A DNA stretch of 64,000 nucleotides from Saonia flava (lineage in GTDB: Bacteria > Bacteroidota > Bacteroidia > Flavobacteriales > Flavobacteriaceae), in assembly GCF_011927795.1 (NCBI RefSeq), contig NZ_JAATJJ010000001.1, positions 1,177,825 to 1,241,824 on the forward strand, read 5' to 3'. This document shows positions 52,920 through 61,322 of this stretch, one piece after another. The translations under genes and the position numbers were made by a program. The notes under the pieces are model-generated. The model was not told the origin of the DNA and searched no databases. It was given only the letters and a program-made list of their open reading frames with translations. The first letter of the stretch is position 1. Each line of letters begins with the position of its first letter.

Positions 52920-55115
52920 ATGGTAAGACCTTTATGTCGTCTTTTCTTACTATTTATTTCCATTTCTTCCTTGGGACAGGAAAACAAAAAGTTTACTGTT
53001 AAATACATTACAGAAAACATTGAAATAGATGGAGTTCTTGATGAATCCATTTGGGAAAGCGCCGAAAGCGCCAATGATTTTCATCAATATTTCCCGTCAG
53101 ATTCTATACAATCCCTTCTACCTACGGACATTAAAATGTTATATACAGATGACATATTGTATATAGGGATAACAGTACAGACCAAAAGCAGTGATTTTAT
53201 CATTACCTCCCTTCAAAGAGATTACAGAGCAGGCGGTACCGATAATATTAGTTTACTCTTTGACACTTTTAACGATGGCACCAATGCTTTTTTGTTTGGT
53301 ATAAACCCCTACGGGGTCCGTAGGGAGGCTCTAGTATCAAATGGAGGAGCGGACATAAGCGGATTCACCACTTCATGGGATGTTAAATGGAGGGGAGAAT
53401 CTAAAATATATGATGGTTATTATACTTCCGAAATTTCCATACCTCTTTCCTCTTTCAAGTTTAATGAAGGGGAGACTAAGTGGCGATTTAACAGCTATAA
53501 ATTTGACATGCACCTCAATGAACGTAGTACATGGGTACATATTCCACAAAACCAAATAATCATCAATCTTGCCTTTATGGGAGATATGTATTTTGAAAAA
53601 CCTTTGGGAAAATCACGAACCCCGCTAGCCATAATTCCATATGTGAACACCCTATCTGCCAAAGATTTTGATACCAATGAGAACATAACCGATTTTAATT
53701 TTGGTGGTGATGCCAAAGTGGCCATTGGAAATGGAATGAACTTGGACCTTACCGTAAATCCGGATTTCTCTAATGTTGAGGTAGACAATATAGTGACCAA
53801 CCTAACCAGGTTTGAAGTTTCCCTTCCGGAGCGTAGGCAATTTTTTATTGACAACAATGACCTTTTTGGAACCTTTGGAAACAATAGGGATGGCAATCCT
53901 TTTTTCTCGCGGAGAATTGGTCTAACAAAGAATAAGGATGATGAAACCATAGAAAATGGAATTATTGGTGGAATTAGGCTAAGTGGTAAGCTAAACCAAG
54001 ACTGGAGAGTGGGTCTTTTGAACATACAGACCGAAGAGGATTTGGAAAACGAGGTCCCCAGTAACAACAATACAGTTTTTGCCCTTCAAAAAAAGATGTT
54101 TTCCCGTTCCAACCTAAGTTTCATTTTTGTAAACAGAGAAACTTTTAAAGAATATGATTTTCTTGATGAAATAGATAGGTATAACAGAGTCATTGGACTG
54201 GATTATAATTTAGCTTCCGAGGATAATACATGGGTGGGCAAGTTTTATGCCCATAAATCTTTTGCTCATGATAGTGGGGATGAAGACGGTTCTGCTGGTA
54301 CAGAGCTCATGTACAATTCCAGAAATCTAAACTTTAGGCTCAGAGGTAATTATGTTGGGGACGATTTTAGATCAGATCTTGGATTTGTAAGAAGAACGGA
54401 CATGTTGGCTGCCAGACCTTTTGTAGAATATGTATTCTGGCCCAAAAAAGGAAAATTAAACAGCCATGGGTTTCGTTTCAGTCCAAACTTCTTATGGAGA
54501 CCTACCCTAGATTACAAAAATACGGATTATACCATGTTCTCCGCATGGGAGGCCAAGTTTAAGAACCAAGTGGAATTCTCAGTAAAAATGTTTAATAGGT
54601 ATACTTTTTTAACAGACACCTTTGATCCTACAGGAGCAGAAGGTGCAATAGAATTGCCTGCGGACCAGGGATATCATTATACCAGCTATCAAATGGAGTA
54701 CATATCTGACCGTAGAAAAACATTTTATTATGAATTAAAACCAGAGTTTGGAAAATTTTATAATGGAAATCGTTTATCAATGGATGGTTTACTGAGTTTT
54801 CGATTTCAGCCTAAGGTTTTTTTGTCCTTGGCGTTTAACTATAATAAGATAGAATTGCCCAATCCCTACCCCAGTGCAGATTTATGGCTCATAAGCCCAA
54901 GAGTAAATATTACTTTCAACAAGTCTATCTTTTGGTCTACATTGGTTCAGTACAGTAATCAAAGTGACAATTTAGGTTTTAATTCTAGGTTACAATGGCG
55001 TTTTGCTCCCTTATCCGATTTGTTCATTGTTTATAATGACAACTATTTTGTAAATACTTTTAGTCCCAAGTACCGTTCCATCAATCTTAAATTCACCTAC
55101 TGGCTAAATATTTAG
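52920..55115 (+). CDS. DUF5916 outer-membrane protein with N-terminal CBM9-like domain
   Basis: A 731 aa exported protein. The signal peptide ends near SLGQE (about residue 20). Residues about 25-220 form a carbohydrate-binding family 9-like beta-sandwich (IDGVLDESIWESAESA is the usual opening), and the rest is DUF5916, a probable barrel of about 16 strands (NPDFSNVEVD, LPERRQFFIDN, and the closing KYRSINLKFTYWLNI). The ligand is unknown. The HAD gene follows after 1 bp. Confidence 0.87.
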   Translation: MVRPLCRLFLLFISISSLGQENKKFTVKYITENIEIDGVLDESIWESAESANDFHQYFPSDSIQSLLPTDIKMLYTDDILYIGITVQTKSSDFIITSLQRDYRAGGTDNISLLFDTFNDGTNAFLFGINPYGVRREALVSNGGADISGFTTSWDVKWRGESKIYDGYYTSEISIPLSSFKFNEGETKWRFNSYKFDMHLNERSTWVHIPQNQIIINLAFMGDMYFEKPLGKSRTPLAIIPYVNTLSAKDFDTNENITDFNFGGDAKVAIGNGMNLDLTVNPDFSNVEVDNIVTNLTRFEVSLPERRQFFIDNNDLFGTFGNNRDGNPFFSRRIGLTKNKDDETIENGIIGGIRLSGKLNQDWRVGLLNIQTEEDLENEVPSNNNTVFALQKKMFSRSNLSFIFVNRETFKEYDFLDEIDRYNRVIGLDYNLASEDNTWVGKFYAHKSFAHDSGDEDGSAGTELMYNSRNLNFRLRGNYVGDDFRSDLGFVRRTDMLAARPFVEYVFWPKKGKLNSHGFRFSPNFLWRPTLDYKNTDYTMFSAWEAKFKNQVEFSVKMFNRYTFLTDTFDPTGAEGAIELPADQGYHYTSYQMEYISDRRKTFYYELKPEFGKFYNGNRLSMDGLLSFRFQPKVFLSLAFNYNKIELPNPYPSADLWLISPRVNITFNKSIFWSTLVQYSNQSDNLGFNSRLQWRFAPLSDLFIVYNDNYFVNTFSPKYRSINLKFTYWLNI

Positions 55116-55116
55116 T

Positions 55117-55914
55117 ATGAAATTCCAAATGCTTTGTTCCGATTTGGACGGAACCCTTCTGTCTACAAAAGATAATGTTTCGGATATCACCATTTCTGAA
55201 ATTTCTAGAATAAAAGAAACCACAAAAATTGTTCTTGTTTCTGCCAGAATGCCCAAATCTATGACCTACCTTCAAAAAAGATTGGGAGTGGAGCAAGAGC
55301 CCATTGTATGTTATAATGGCGCTCTGGTTTTGGATGGCCAAAAAGAGTTGCATTCTACTTTTATGGATATGGAATATGTTGAAAAAGTACATACCCTAGC
55401 TGAAGAGCACCAAGTAAAACTTGGACTTTATTATAAAGATGAGTGGTATGTGGAGCAAGATTCCGAGCGTGTACAAAAAGAAATAAAATATACTCATTCC
55501 TCTCCCATTTACAGAAAAACAAAAGACACTTTGAAAGATTGGAAACAAAGAGAAATTGGAGCGCATAAAATTATGTTGATGGGAACCAAGGAAAGCTCGG
55601 ACATTCTATTTCCATTACTTCAAAAAAACCTAGGACTGTATTTACATTTGTATCGATCCAATGATACCCTTATTGAAGTTGCACCTATATCCGTTTCCAA
55701 ATTATCAGCCATCAAATTATTGTTACCTCAAAAAGAGGAACTGCAAGACGTAATTGCTTTTGGAGATAATTACAATGATATGGAAATGTTGAAGCATGTT
55801 GGTTGTGGTGTTGCTGTAGCTAATGGAAGAGAAGAACTTAAAGCCATTGCCAATTATGTTACTTTGCCCAATACAGAACACGGTGTAGCCCATTTTATAA
55901 AAGAACATCTTTAA
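55117..55914 (+). CDS. Cof-type HAD-IIB family phosphatase
   Basis: A 265 aa HAD hydrolase. Motif I is D9-L-D11-G-T in CSDLDGTLLST, motif II is in VSARMP, motif III includes KLSAIKLL, and motif IV is FGDNYNDMEML. The cap between motifs is of the Cof IIB type. These are cytoplasmic phosphatases of sugar phosphates or flavins with loose specificity. It is probably co-transcribed with the DUF5916 gene. Confidence 0.92.
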   Translation: MKFQMLCSDLDGTLLSTKDNVSDITISEISRIKETTKIVLVSARMPKSMTYLQKRLGVEQEPIVCYNGALVLDGQKELHSTFMDMEYVEKVHTLAEEHQVKLGLYYKDEWYVEQDSERVQKEIKYTHSSPIYRKTKDTLKDWKQREIGAHKIMLMGTKESSDILFPLLQKNLGLYLHLYRSNDTLIEVAPISVSKLSAIKLLLPQKEELQDVIAFGDNYNDMEMLKHVGCGVAVANGREELKAIANYVTLPNTEHGVAHFIKEHL

Positions 55915-55920
55915 TTTGAC

Positions 55921-55928
55921 TATATTTG
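55921..55928 (+). promoter_or_regulatory. Candidate -10 of the DUF819 gene
   Basis: TATATTTG, an exact match 24 bp before ATG 55953; no clear -33 box. Confidence 0.4.
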
Positions 55929-55952
55929 AAAAGGATGCAAATTCCTTATTAA

Positions 55953-57215
55953 ATGGACCAACCCTTTATTACCGATGATACCGTAGTCTTTGGATTACTT
56001 ACCCTATGTTTAGGTTTTATTTTCTACACTTCTTCCATTAAAAACAGTTTTTGGAAAAAGTTCTATTCTATTGTCCCAGCAGTTTTAATGTGCTACCTAT
56101 TACCAGCCATATTGGCCAGTTTGGGTATTATTTCTGATGACACTTCCAAATTGTATTTTATAGCAAGTAGGTACTTACTTCCAGCAGCATTAATACTAAT
56201 GACCCTGAGTATTGACCTAAAAGCAATTAAAAATTTGGGCTCAAAAGCACTGATCATGTTCCTAACAGGCTCCCTTGGAATTATTATTGGTGGCCCTATA
56301 GCCATTCTCCTCGTGTCCATCTTTTCTCCTGAAACTGTTGGTGGAAATGATTTTGATGCTATATGGAGAGGCTTGGCCACTATTGCGGGAAGTTGGATTG
56401 GAGGGGGTGCCAACCAGGCCGCAATGCTGGAGATTTTTCAATACAATCCAGAGAAATATGGAGGAATGGTTTTAGTTGATATTGTGGTGGCCAATATATG
56501 GATGGCCATTTTGCTTTTAGGGATTGGCAAAACAAAAAGAATAGACAAATGGCTAAAAGCGGATACTTCTGCCATAGAAACCCTAAAAGTCAAAGTCTCT
56601 GAGTTTACTGAAAGAATTACTCGGGTCCCTACACTTAAGGATTATATGATGATGCTTTTCTTTGCCTTTACAGGCGTGGGAATATCACACTTTTTTGGAG
56701 GTCACATCAGTGAGTTCTTAACCAATACTTTTGATGCTGTTAATGACAAAAAAAGCTTTTTGTCATTTTTAGGATCAGGCTTCTTTTGGATGGTAGTTCT
56801 GGCAACCTCCATTGGAATTGTTTTGTCCTTTACCAAAGCTAAAAATTATGAAGGTGCTGGTGCCAGTAAAATTGGTGGTATGTTCATTTATATTTTGGTA
56901 GCTACTATTGGAATGAAGATGGATTTAGGTAGAGTACTAGAAAACCCTGGTTTGATTGTGATAGGGTTTATTTGGATCACCATACATGCTGCACTTATGA
57001 TTTTGGTTGCAAAACTTATAAAAGCTCCTTATTTCTTTTTGGCAGTTGGGAGCCAGGCCAACGTTGGCGGAGCTGCATCGGCACCCGTTGTAGCGGCGGA
57101 GTTCCACCCATCATTGACGTCCGTCGGTGTACTTTTGGCGGTATTGGGATACGTAGTGGGAACGGGTGGCGCCCTTTTATGCGCCTATCTAATGGAAATT
57201 GCTTCAAAAGTTTAG
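55953..57215 (+). CDS. DUF819-family membrane permease
   Basis: A 420 aa membrane protein with about ten TM segments. The DUF819 pattern shows two inverted halves: GSWIGGGANQAAMLE (residues about 147-161) and VGSQANVGGAASAPVVAAEF (about 365-384), each with a GGA/ANVGG loop that resembles the substrate loops of sodium-dicarboxylate or bile-acid type carriers. Substrate unknown. It follows the HAD gene by 38 bp. Confidence 0.87.
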   Translation: MDQPFITDDTVVFGLLTLCLGFIFYTSSIKNSFWKKFYSIVPAVLMCYLLPAILASLGIISDDTSKLYFIASRYLLPAALILMTLSIDLKAIKNLGSKALIMFLTGSLGIIIGGPIAILLVSIFSPETVGGNDFDAIWRGLATIAGSWIGGGANQAAMLEIFQYNPEKYGGMVLVDIVVANIWMAILLLGIGKTKRIDKWLKADTSAIETLKVKVSEFTERITRVPTLKDYMMMLFFAFTGVGISHFFGGHISEFLTNTFDAVNDKKSFLSFLGSGFFWMVVLATSIGIVLSFTKAKNYEGAGASKIGGMFIYILVATIGMKMDLGRVLENPGLIVIGFIWITIHAALMILVAKLIKAPYFFLAVGSQANVGGAASAPVVAAEFHPSLTSVGVLLAVLGYVVGTGGALLCAYLMEIASKV

Positions 57216-57259
57216 TATTACACAAACTTTATTGATATTTGCCGCACTAAATATATAAG

Positions 57260-57958
57260 ATGAAGAAGAGTTTATTTATGGCACTTATATGTGCACTTAT
57301 AATTGCCTGTGCAAATGACACAGAAAACACAATGACCGTTACCGGTACCGTTAAAGGATTAAAGAAAGGTGTTCTGTATTTGCAAAAAGTTCCAGATTCT
57401 ACGGTTGTAACCATTGATTCTTTGCAAATAGAAGGAGATGGAAATTTCACCTTTAAAACGGAGTTGGAAAGTCCGGAAATTTTTTATCTCTACCTAAGCA
57501 AAGAAGACAATAATGATATTAATGACCGTATTACTTTTTTTGGAGAGCCCGGTGTTATTACTATAAACACAGCATGGAATACTTTTGATACAAATGCAAA
57601 AATAACAGGTTCCCAATCTCATGAAAAACTGGAAGAGTATAGAAAAGTAATGTCCAGATACACCAAAAAGAATTTAGAAATTCTTCAGATTGCCTATGAT
57701 CCAAAAATACCTAAAGATTCGTTGGTTATGGATTCCATAAAAAAAGTTAGCGATCGAAATATTCTTGGAGGGTATCTATATTCCATAAATTTTGCCATCA
57801 ACAACAAAGACTCATATATAGCTCCATATATTGCTGTTAAAGAAGTGCCAGATGCAAACAAAAAGTATTTGGACTCTATACACAATGTGCTGACCCCAGA
57901 GGTGGCCAACTCTAAATATGGAAAGGAATTAACTGCATATTTGGAACGTATAAAATAA
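57260..57958 (+). CDS. DUF4369 lipoprotein
   Basis: A 232 aa lipoprotein (lipobox IIAC, Cys17). Residues about 25-120 are the DUF4369 beta-sandwich (VTGTVKGLKKGVLYLQKVPDST, then GEPGVITINTAW), a domain often found before TlpA-like thioredoxins in Bacteroidota, here without the thioredoxin part. The second half is helical. It ends at a terminator. Confidence 0.88.
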   Translation: MKKSLFMALICALIIACANDTENTMTVTGTVKGLKKGVLYLQKVPDSTVVTIDSLQIEGDGNFTFKTELESPEIFYLYLSKEDNNDINDRITFFGEPGVITINTAWNTFDTNAKITGSQSHEKLEEYRKVMSRYTKKNLEILQIAYDPKIPKDSLVMDSIKKVSDRNILGGYLYSINFAINNKDSYIAPYIAVKEVPDANKKYLDSIHNVLTPEVANSKYGKELTAYLERIK

Positions 57959-57977
57959 TACAACATTATTGGTCATA

Positions 57978-58005
57978 AAAAAAGCACCCTATTCGGGTGC
58001 TTTTT
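57978..58005. terminator. Bidirectional terminator
   Basis: Arms AAAAAAGCACCC and GGGTGCTTTTT with a 5-nt loop, between the convergent DUF4369 (+) and small hypothetical (-) genes. Confidence 0.85.
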
Positions 58006-58024
58006 ATTTATTGATTATTGTCTA

Positions 58025-58294
58025 TTACGACAACTTATTCAATTTTTCTATAAGGCCTGTAGCTTTTTCTTCAAGTTCCACTCGTACCTTTTTAAGATGG
58101 GAGCTTCTATTTTCAACATCTTTTTTATTTACTTTTTCAATAAGGTCATCAAAAACTTTGATTGCACTGTCTATGATACTTGAACCCTCTTTTGAATCTG
58201 GCTTTTTTGAAGTGGCTTCCCACACATAAACTGCCTCAATAATATCTCCCAATACAAAATTGATATCTTTTTTTAAATCTCTAATACTTGCCAT
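58025..58294 (-). CDS. Conserved small helical protein
   Basis: An 89 aa cytoplasmic protein, nearly all helix by composition: DLKKDINFVLGDIIEAVYVWE, then AIKVFDDLIEKVNKKD and a Lys/Glu-rich C-terminal coil (LEEKATGLIEKLNKL). I do not know a function. It begins 34 bp downstream of manA on the same strand. Confidence 0.75.
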   Translation of the reverse strand: MASIRDLKKDINFVLGDIIEAVYVWEATSKKPDSKEGSSIIDSAIKVFDDLIEKVNKKDVENRSSHLKKVRVELEEKATGLIEKLNKLS

Positions 58295-58328
58295 AACTCT
58301 ATTTTTTTACAAAAATACTCTTTATTGA

Positions 58329-59297
58329 TTAAATAGTTACCTCTAATAATTTAGTGCCTGTAGTCTTAAATGATATTGTAGTTGAATTTGCTGGAACTAA
58401 AATGGTTTCCCCTTTTTTAATGTGGGTTTCTCCTACCACATTATTAATAGTAACAGCACCATCTACACACATATAGATAGTAAAAGAGTCTCTATCAGTC
58501 ACATCTTGTTTCATATTTTCTGAAAGATTTATATAGTTGGTCCTAAAATAGGGACAATCTACCATAGAATTCACTTTATTCTTTTCTGCGGAATAATCCA
58601 CTACAAAATCATCTTTCTTATCGTAATCAATGGCGTCTAAAGCCATTTCTGTATGCAGCTCCCTTAAATTACCATTTTTGTCACGCCTATTAAAGTCAAA
58701 AACTCGGTAGGTAACATCTGAAGTTTGCTGAATTTCGGCCAAAAGGACTCCAGCTCCAATAGCGTGTACTTTCCCAGTATTAATAAAAAAAGTATCGCCC
58801 TCTTTTACAGTTTCGTAGTTCAACAAATCCAACAAAGTATTGTTCTCCATACTTTTTGCATACTCTTCTTTGGAGACATCTTTATTAAAGCCAACAATTA
58901 AGTTAGCCCCTTTATCAGCATCCATTATATACCACATTTCCGTTTTACCAAAAGAATCATGGCGTTCTTTGGCCAATTCATCGTTTGGGTGTAACTGAAT
59001 GGATAAGTCCTGTTTGGCATCAATAAACTTTATAAGAATTGGAAACTCCTTTCCAAAACGCTCCACAACGCTTTTCCCCAATAATTCCTCAGCATTTGTT
59101 TCTATTAACTGCTGAAGCGATGTTCCTGCCAAATCTCCATTTGAAACCACTGAAACATCCCCTTTTACGGTTGAAAGTTCCCAGCTTTCTCCAGTAATAT
59201 CGGTTTCAATTGGTTTTCCTAATACATCTTTAAGTTTTGTACCTCCCCATAATCTTTCCTTTAGAATGGGCTTAAATTTTAATGGATATAATTTCAT
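58329..59297 (-). CDS. manA: Mannose-6-phosphate isomerase (class I type)
   Basis: A 322 aa cupin enzyme interconverting fructose-6-P and mannose-6-P. The zinc ligands are within SIQLHPNDE and the following Glu, with the His after it (KVHAIGAG), and AEIQQTSDVTYRVFD is the family's active-site segment. A short form like the B. subtilis enzymes. It follows queD by 25 bp. Confidence 0.93.
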   Translation of the reverse strand: MKLYPLKFKPILKERLWGGTKLKDVLGKPIETDITGESWELSTVKGDVSVVSNGDLAGTSLQQLIETNAEELLGKSVVERFGKEFPILIKFIDAKQDLSIQLHPNDELAKERHDSFGKTEMWYIMDADKGANLIVGFNKDVSKEEYAKSMENNTLLDLLNYETVKEGDTFFINTGKVHAIGAGVLLAEIQQTSDVTYRVFDFNRRDKNGNLRELHTEMALDAIDYDKKDDFVVDYSAEKNKVNSMVDCPYFRTNYINLSENMKQDVTDRDSFTIYMCVDGAVTINNVVGETHIKKGETILVPANSTTISFKTTGTKLLEVTI

Positions 59298-59322
59298 TTC
59301 TTACTTCTAGTTTTTAGGGGTG

Positions 59323-59730
59323 TTATCCCGTATAAGTTACATAGTTACGTTTGGTTTCATACAAAATAACTTCCAGCTTCTTTGATTTTTCTATATGGGG
59401 CCTTAACTTTTCCCATATAACCATTGCAATATTTTCTGCGGTGGGGTTCAAGTCTTTAAACTCAGGAACTTCAACATTTAAATTTTTATGGTCAAAGGCA
59501 TTTTCTATTTCTTCAAGTATTAAAGTTTTTAAAACCTTCATATCCATTACAAAACCAGTTTCTACGTCAATCTCACCAGTTACACTCACAATCAACTCAT
59601 AATTATGCCCATGAAAGTTGGGGTTACTGCACTTGCCAAAAATAGATTCATTTTTATCATTGCTCCAATCCGGTCTATATAACCTATGGGCCGCATTAAA
59701 ATGTGCTTTTCTACTAACTTTTGCTTTCAT
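59323..59730 (-). CDS. queD: 6-Carboxytetrahydropterin synthase family (QueD)
   Basis: A 135 aa pterin enzyme. The zinc histidines are in HFNAAHRL (H15) and NFHGHNYEL, and CSNPNFHGHNY supplies the catalytic cysteine, which points to QueD (queuosine precursor) or a PTPS-like enzyme. The start MKAKVSRKAH (59730) is right, because the extension to 59817 overlaps the idi gene. It lies 7 bp after idi. Together with tgt at the other end of the window it suggests a queuosine pathway in this genome. Confidence 0.9.
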   Translation of the reverse strand: MKAKVSRKAHFNAAHRLYRPDWSNDKNESIFGKCSNPNFHGHNYELIVSVTGEIDVETGFVMDMKVLKTLILEEIENAFDHKNLNVEVPEFKDLNPTAENIAMVIWEKLRPHIEKSKKLEVILYETKRNYVTYTG

Positions 59731-59737
59731 ATCTATT

Positions 59738-60259
59738 CTATTCTTTATGAAAATGGGCATAAAATTTTTCAAAGATAATTTTAAACCAAACCGTATAATT
59801 CTCTGGAAATAGAGCAATATCCTCTTTAATGTTCTCAGGGTGCATCCATTTCCAATCTTCTACTTCCTCAGGATTTATTTTTGGTTCATCATTATAAGTT
59901 CCAATCATAACATGATCGAACTCATGCTCTGTAAGACCATTTTCAAAGGGAGCTTTATATGTAAATGAAAAGATTTCCTCCAATTCAACTTGAAAACCCA
60001 TTTCCTCTTGTAGCCTTCGTTTACCCGCTTGTATATTAGTCTCCCCTTCTCTTTGATGACTACAACATGTATTGGTCCATAGCAAAGGAGAATGGTACTT
60101 ATCCGCTGCTCGTTGTTGTAACATTATTTCCCCTTTCTTATTCAAAATAAAAACTGAAAAAGCTCTATGAAGCAAAGCTTTCTGGTGAGCCTCCATTTTG
60201 GGCATTACACCTATTTGCTCATCATTTTGGTCTACCAAAATCACGTTTTCCTCTATCAT
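59738..60259 (-). CDS. idi: Isopentenyl-diphosphate delta-isomerase (type I)
   Basis: A 173 aa Nudix-fold enzyme that converts IPP to DMAPP. The conserved TNTCCSHQREGE has the catalytic Cys, and the Nudix box is RRLQEEMGFQ. HRAFSVFILNKKGEIMLQQRA is the family's N-terminal motif. A CAAAAATA (TATTTTTG on this strand) at 60264-60271 ends 4 bp before the ATG, so the mRNA may be leaderless. Confidence 0.95.
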   Translation of the reverse strand: MIEENVILVDQNDEQIGVMPKMEAHQKALLHRAFSVFILNKKGEIMLQQRAADKYHSPLLWTNTCCSHQREGETNIQAGKRRLQEEMGFQVELEEIFSFTYKAPFENGLTEHEFDHVMIGTYNDEPKINPEEVEDWKWMHPENIKEDIALFPENYTVWFKIIFEKFYAHFHKE

Positions 60260-60263
60260 TCTA

Positions 60264-60271
60264 CAAAAATA
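60264..60271 (-). promoter_or_regulatory. Candidate -10 of idi, abutting the start codon
   Basis: Minus strand reads TATTTTTG and ends 4 bp before the ATG at 60259. No -33 box was seen. Confidence 0.35.
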
Positions 60272-60304
60272 CGAGGTTTGTTCAATTTATCTGGTTACCA
60301 GCTA

Positions 60305-60331
60305 TAAAAAAGCACTTTTTTCGAAAGTGCT
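60305..60331 (-). terminator. Terminator after the PorP/SprF gene
   Basis: Arms AGCACTTT (60311-60318) and AAAGTGCT (60324-60331); on the minus strand it is followed by TTTTTTATA. It ends the surface-protein operon. Confidence 0.75.
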
Positions 60332-60357
60332 GTTTAAAACAAATCTGTAATTCTTTA

Positions 60358-61314
60358 TTAAAAGAAACGTGGAGATTTAAGATTGTTTAGTGCTTTTATG
60401 AAATCATATCTAAAAATAACTTCAAAAGAGCCATCATTAAAAATAGCCTGTCCCAATTCTGTTACTTCCCTATCATAAGCTATTCCAATAAACAATTGTT
60501 CTGTAGCATGAAACCCTGCCAAGCCACTAAAAGCTGCATCCCAACGGTAGGCCGCTCCCAATACAAATTTTTCATTCAACATAAAATTGGCAGACAAATC
60601 CAACTGCAATGGAGCTCCTTGGGTTATTTTGGACAAAATAGTCGGTTTAAACTTCAAATAAGAATTTAAATCAAAAACGTATCCTGTGATAAAATAAAAA
60701 TTCATTTGTTCCTTGGCGGTTGACAAGGAAGACTCATCAAAATGCGAAGTTTCCAAAAATCTTGGAACAGATAATCCAGCATAAAATTTGTTGGTATGAT
60801 AATACACCCCCGCTCCAATATTTGGGGAGAATCTATTTTGTATGTCTTGTTGTAAAGTTGGGTCAGGACTAAATTGATTTAATTCCGAATATCTAATATC
60901 CAATAAATGGGCACTTGCCTTAAAACCAAAACTTAACCTAGCCTCTCTAGAGGTACGTATAGTATAAGAAAAGTCCAAATCAAAATATGTCTCAGAAGTT
61001 GGCCCAATAGCATCGTTAACAACAGAAAGTCCCATTCCCATTCCCCTATAGCCCACTGGGGTATGTATATTTAAAGTCTGAGTTTTTGGAGCACCATCCA
61101 AACCAAGCCATTGAGACCTATGTAGGGCAGCAATACTTAAGTGCCCCCTTGAACCTGCATAGCCTGGATTAACACTTACTGTATTATACATATACTGAGT
61201 GTATTGTGCGTCTTGTTGGGCAAACAAAGAAATGGTAGTCAATAAAAAAGCACACAAGCCTAAGAAAAGATTCCCTTTTTTAAATAAAATATTTTTTTTG
61301 GTGAAAACCGACAT
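60358..61314 (-). CDS. PorP/SprF-family type IX secretion membrane protein
   Basis: A 318 aa outer-membrane protein. After a signal peptide ending in LFAQQ (about residue 33), the typical DAQYTQYMYNTVSVNPGYAGSRG opening of PorP/SprF appears, then a barrel with RSQWLGLDGAPKTQTL. In Flavobacterium johnsoniae, SprF is needed for secretion and surface anchoring of the SprB adhesin. It follows the type B surface protein by 8 bp on the same strand, so it likely anchors that protein. Confidence 0.95.
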   Translation of the reverse strand: MSVFTKKNILFKKGNLFLGLCAFLLTTISLFAQQDAQYTQYMYNTVSVNPGYAGSRGHLSIAALHRSQWLGLDGAPKTQTLNIHTPVGYRGMGMGLSVVNDAIGPTSETYFDLDFSYTIRTSREARLSFGFKASAHLLDIRYSELNQFSPDPTLQQDIQNRFSPNIGAGVYYHTNKFYAGLSVPRFLETSHFDESSLSTAKEQMNFYFITGYVFDLNSYLKFKPTILSKITQGAPLQLDLSANFMLNEKFVLGAAYRWDAAFSGLAGFHATEQLFIGIAYDREVTELGQAIFNDGSFEVIFRYDFIKALNNLKSPRFF

Positions 61315-61322
61315 CTTTTCTT

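Noticed and set aside
53495..54070. Minus-strand open frame (191 aa) inside the DUF5916 gene
   Set aside because: Shadow frame: Leu/Ser-rich, without recognisable features, and the DUF5916 gene is intact.
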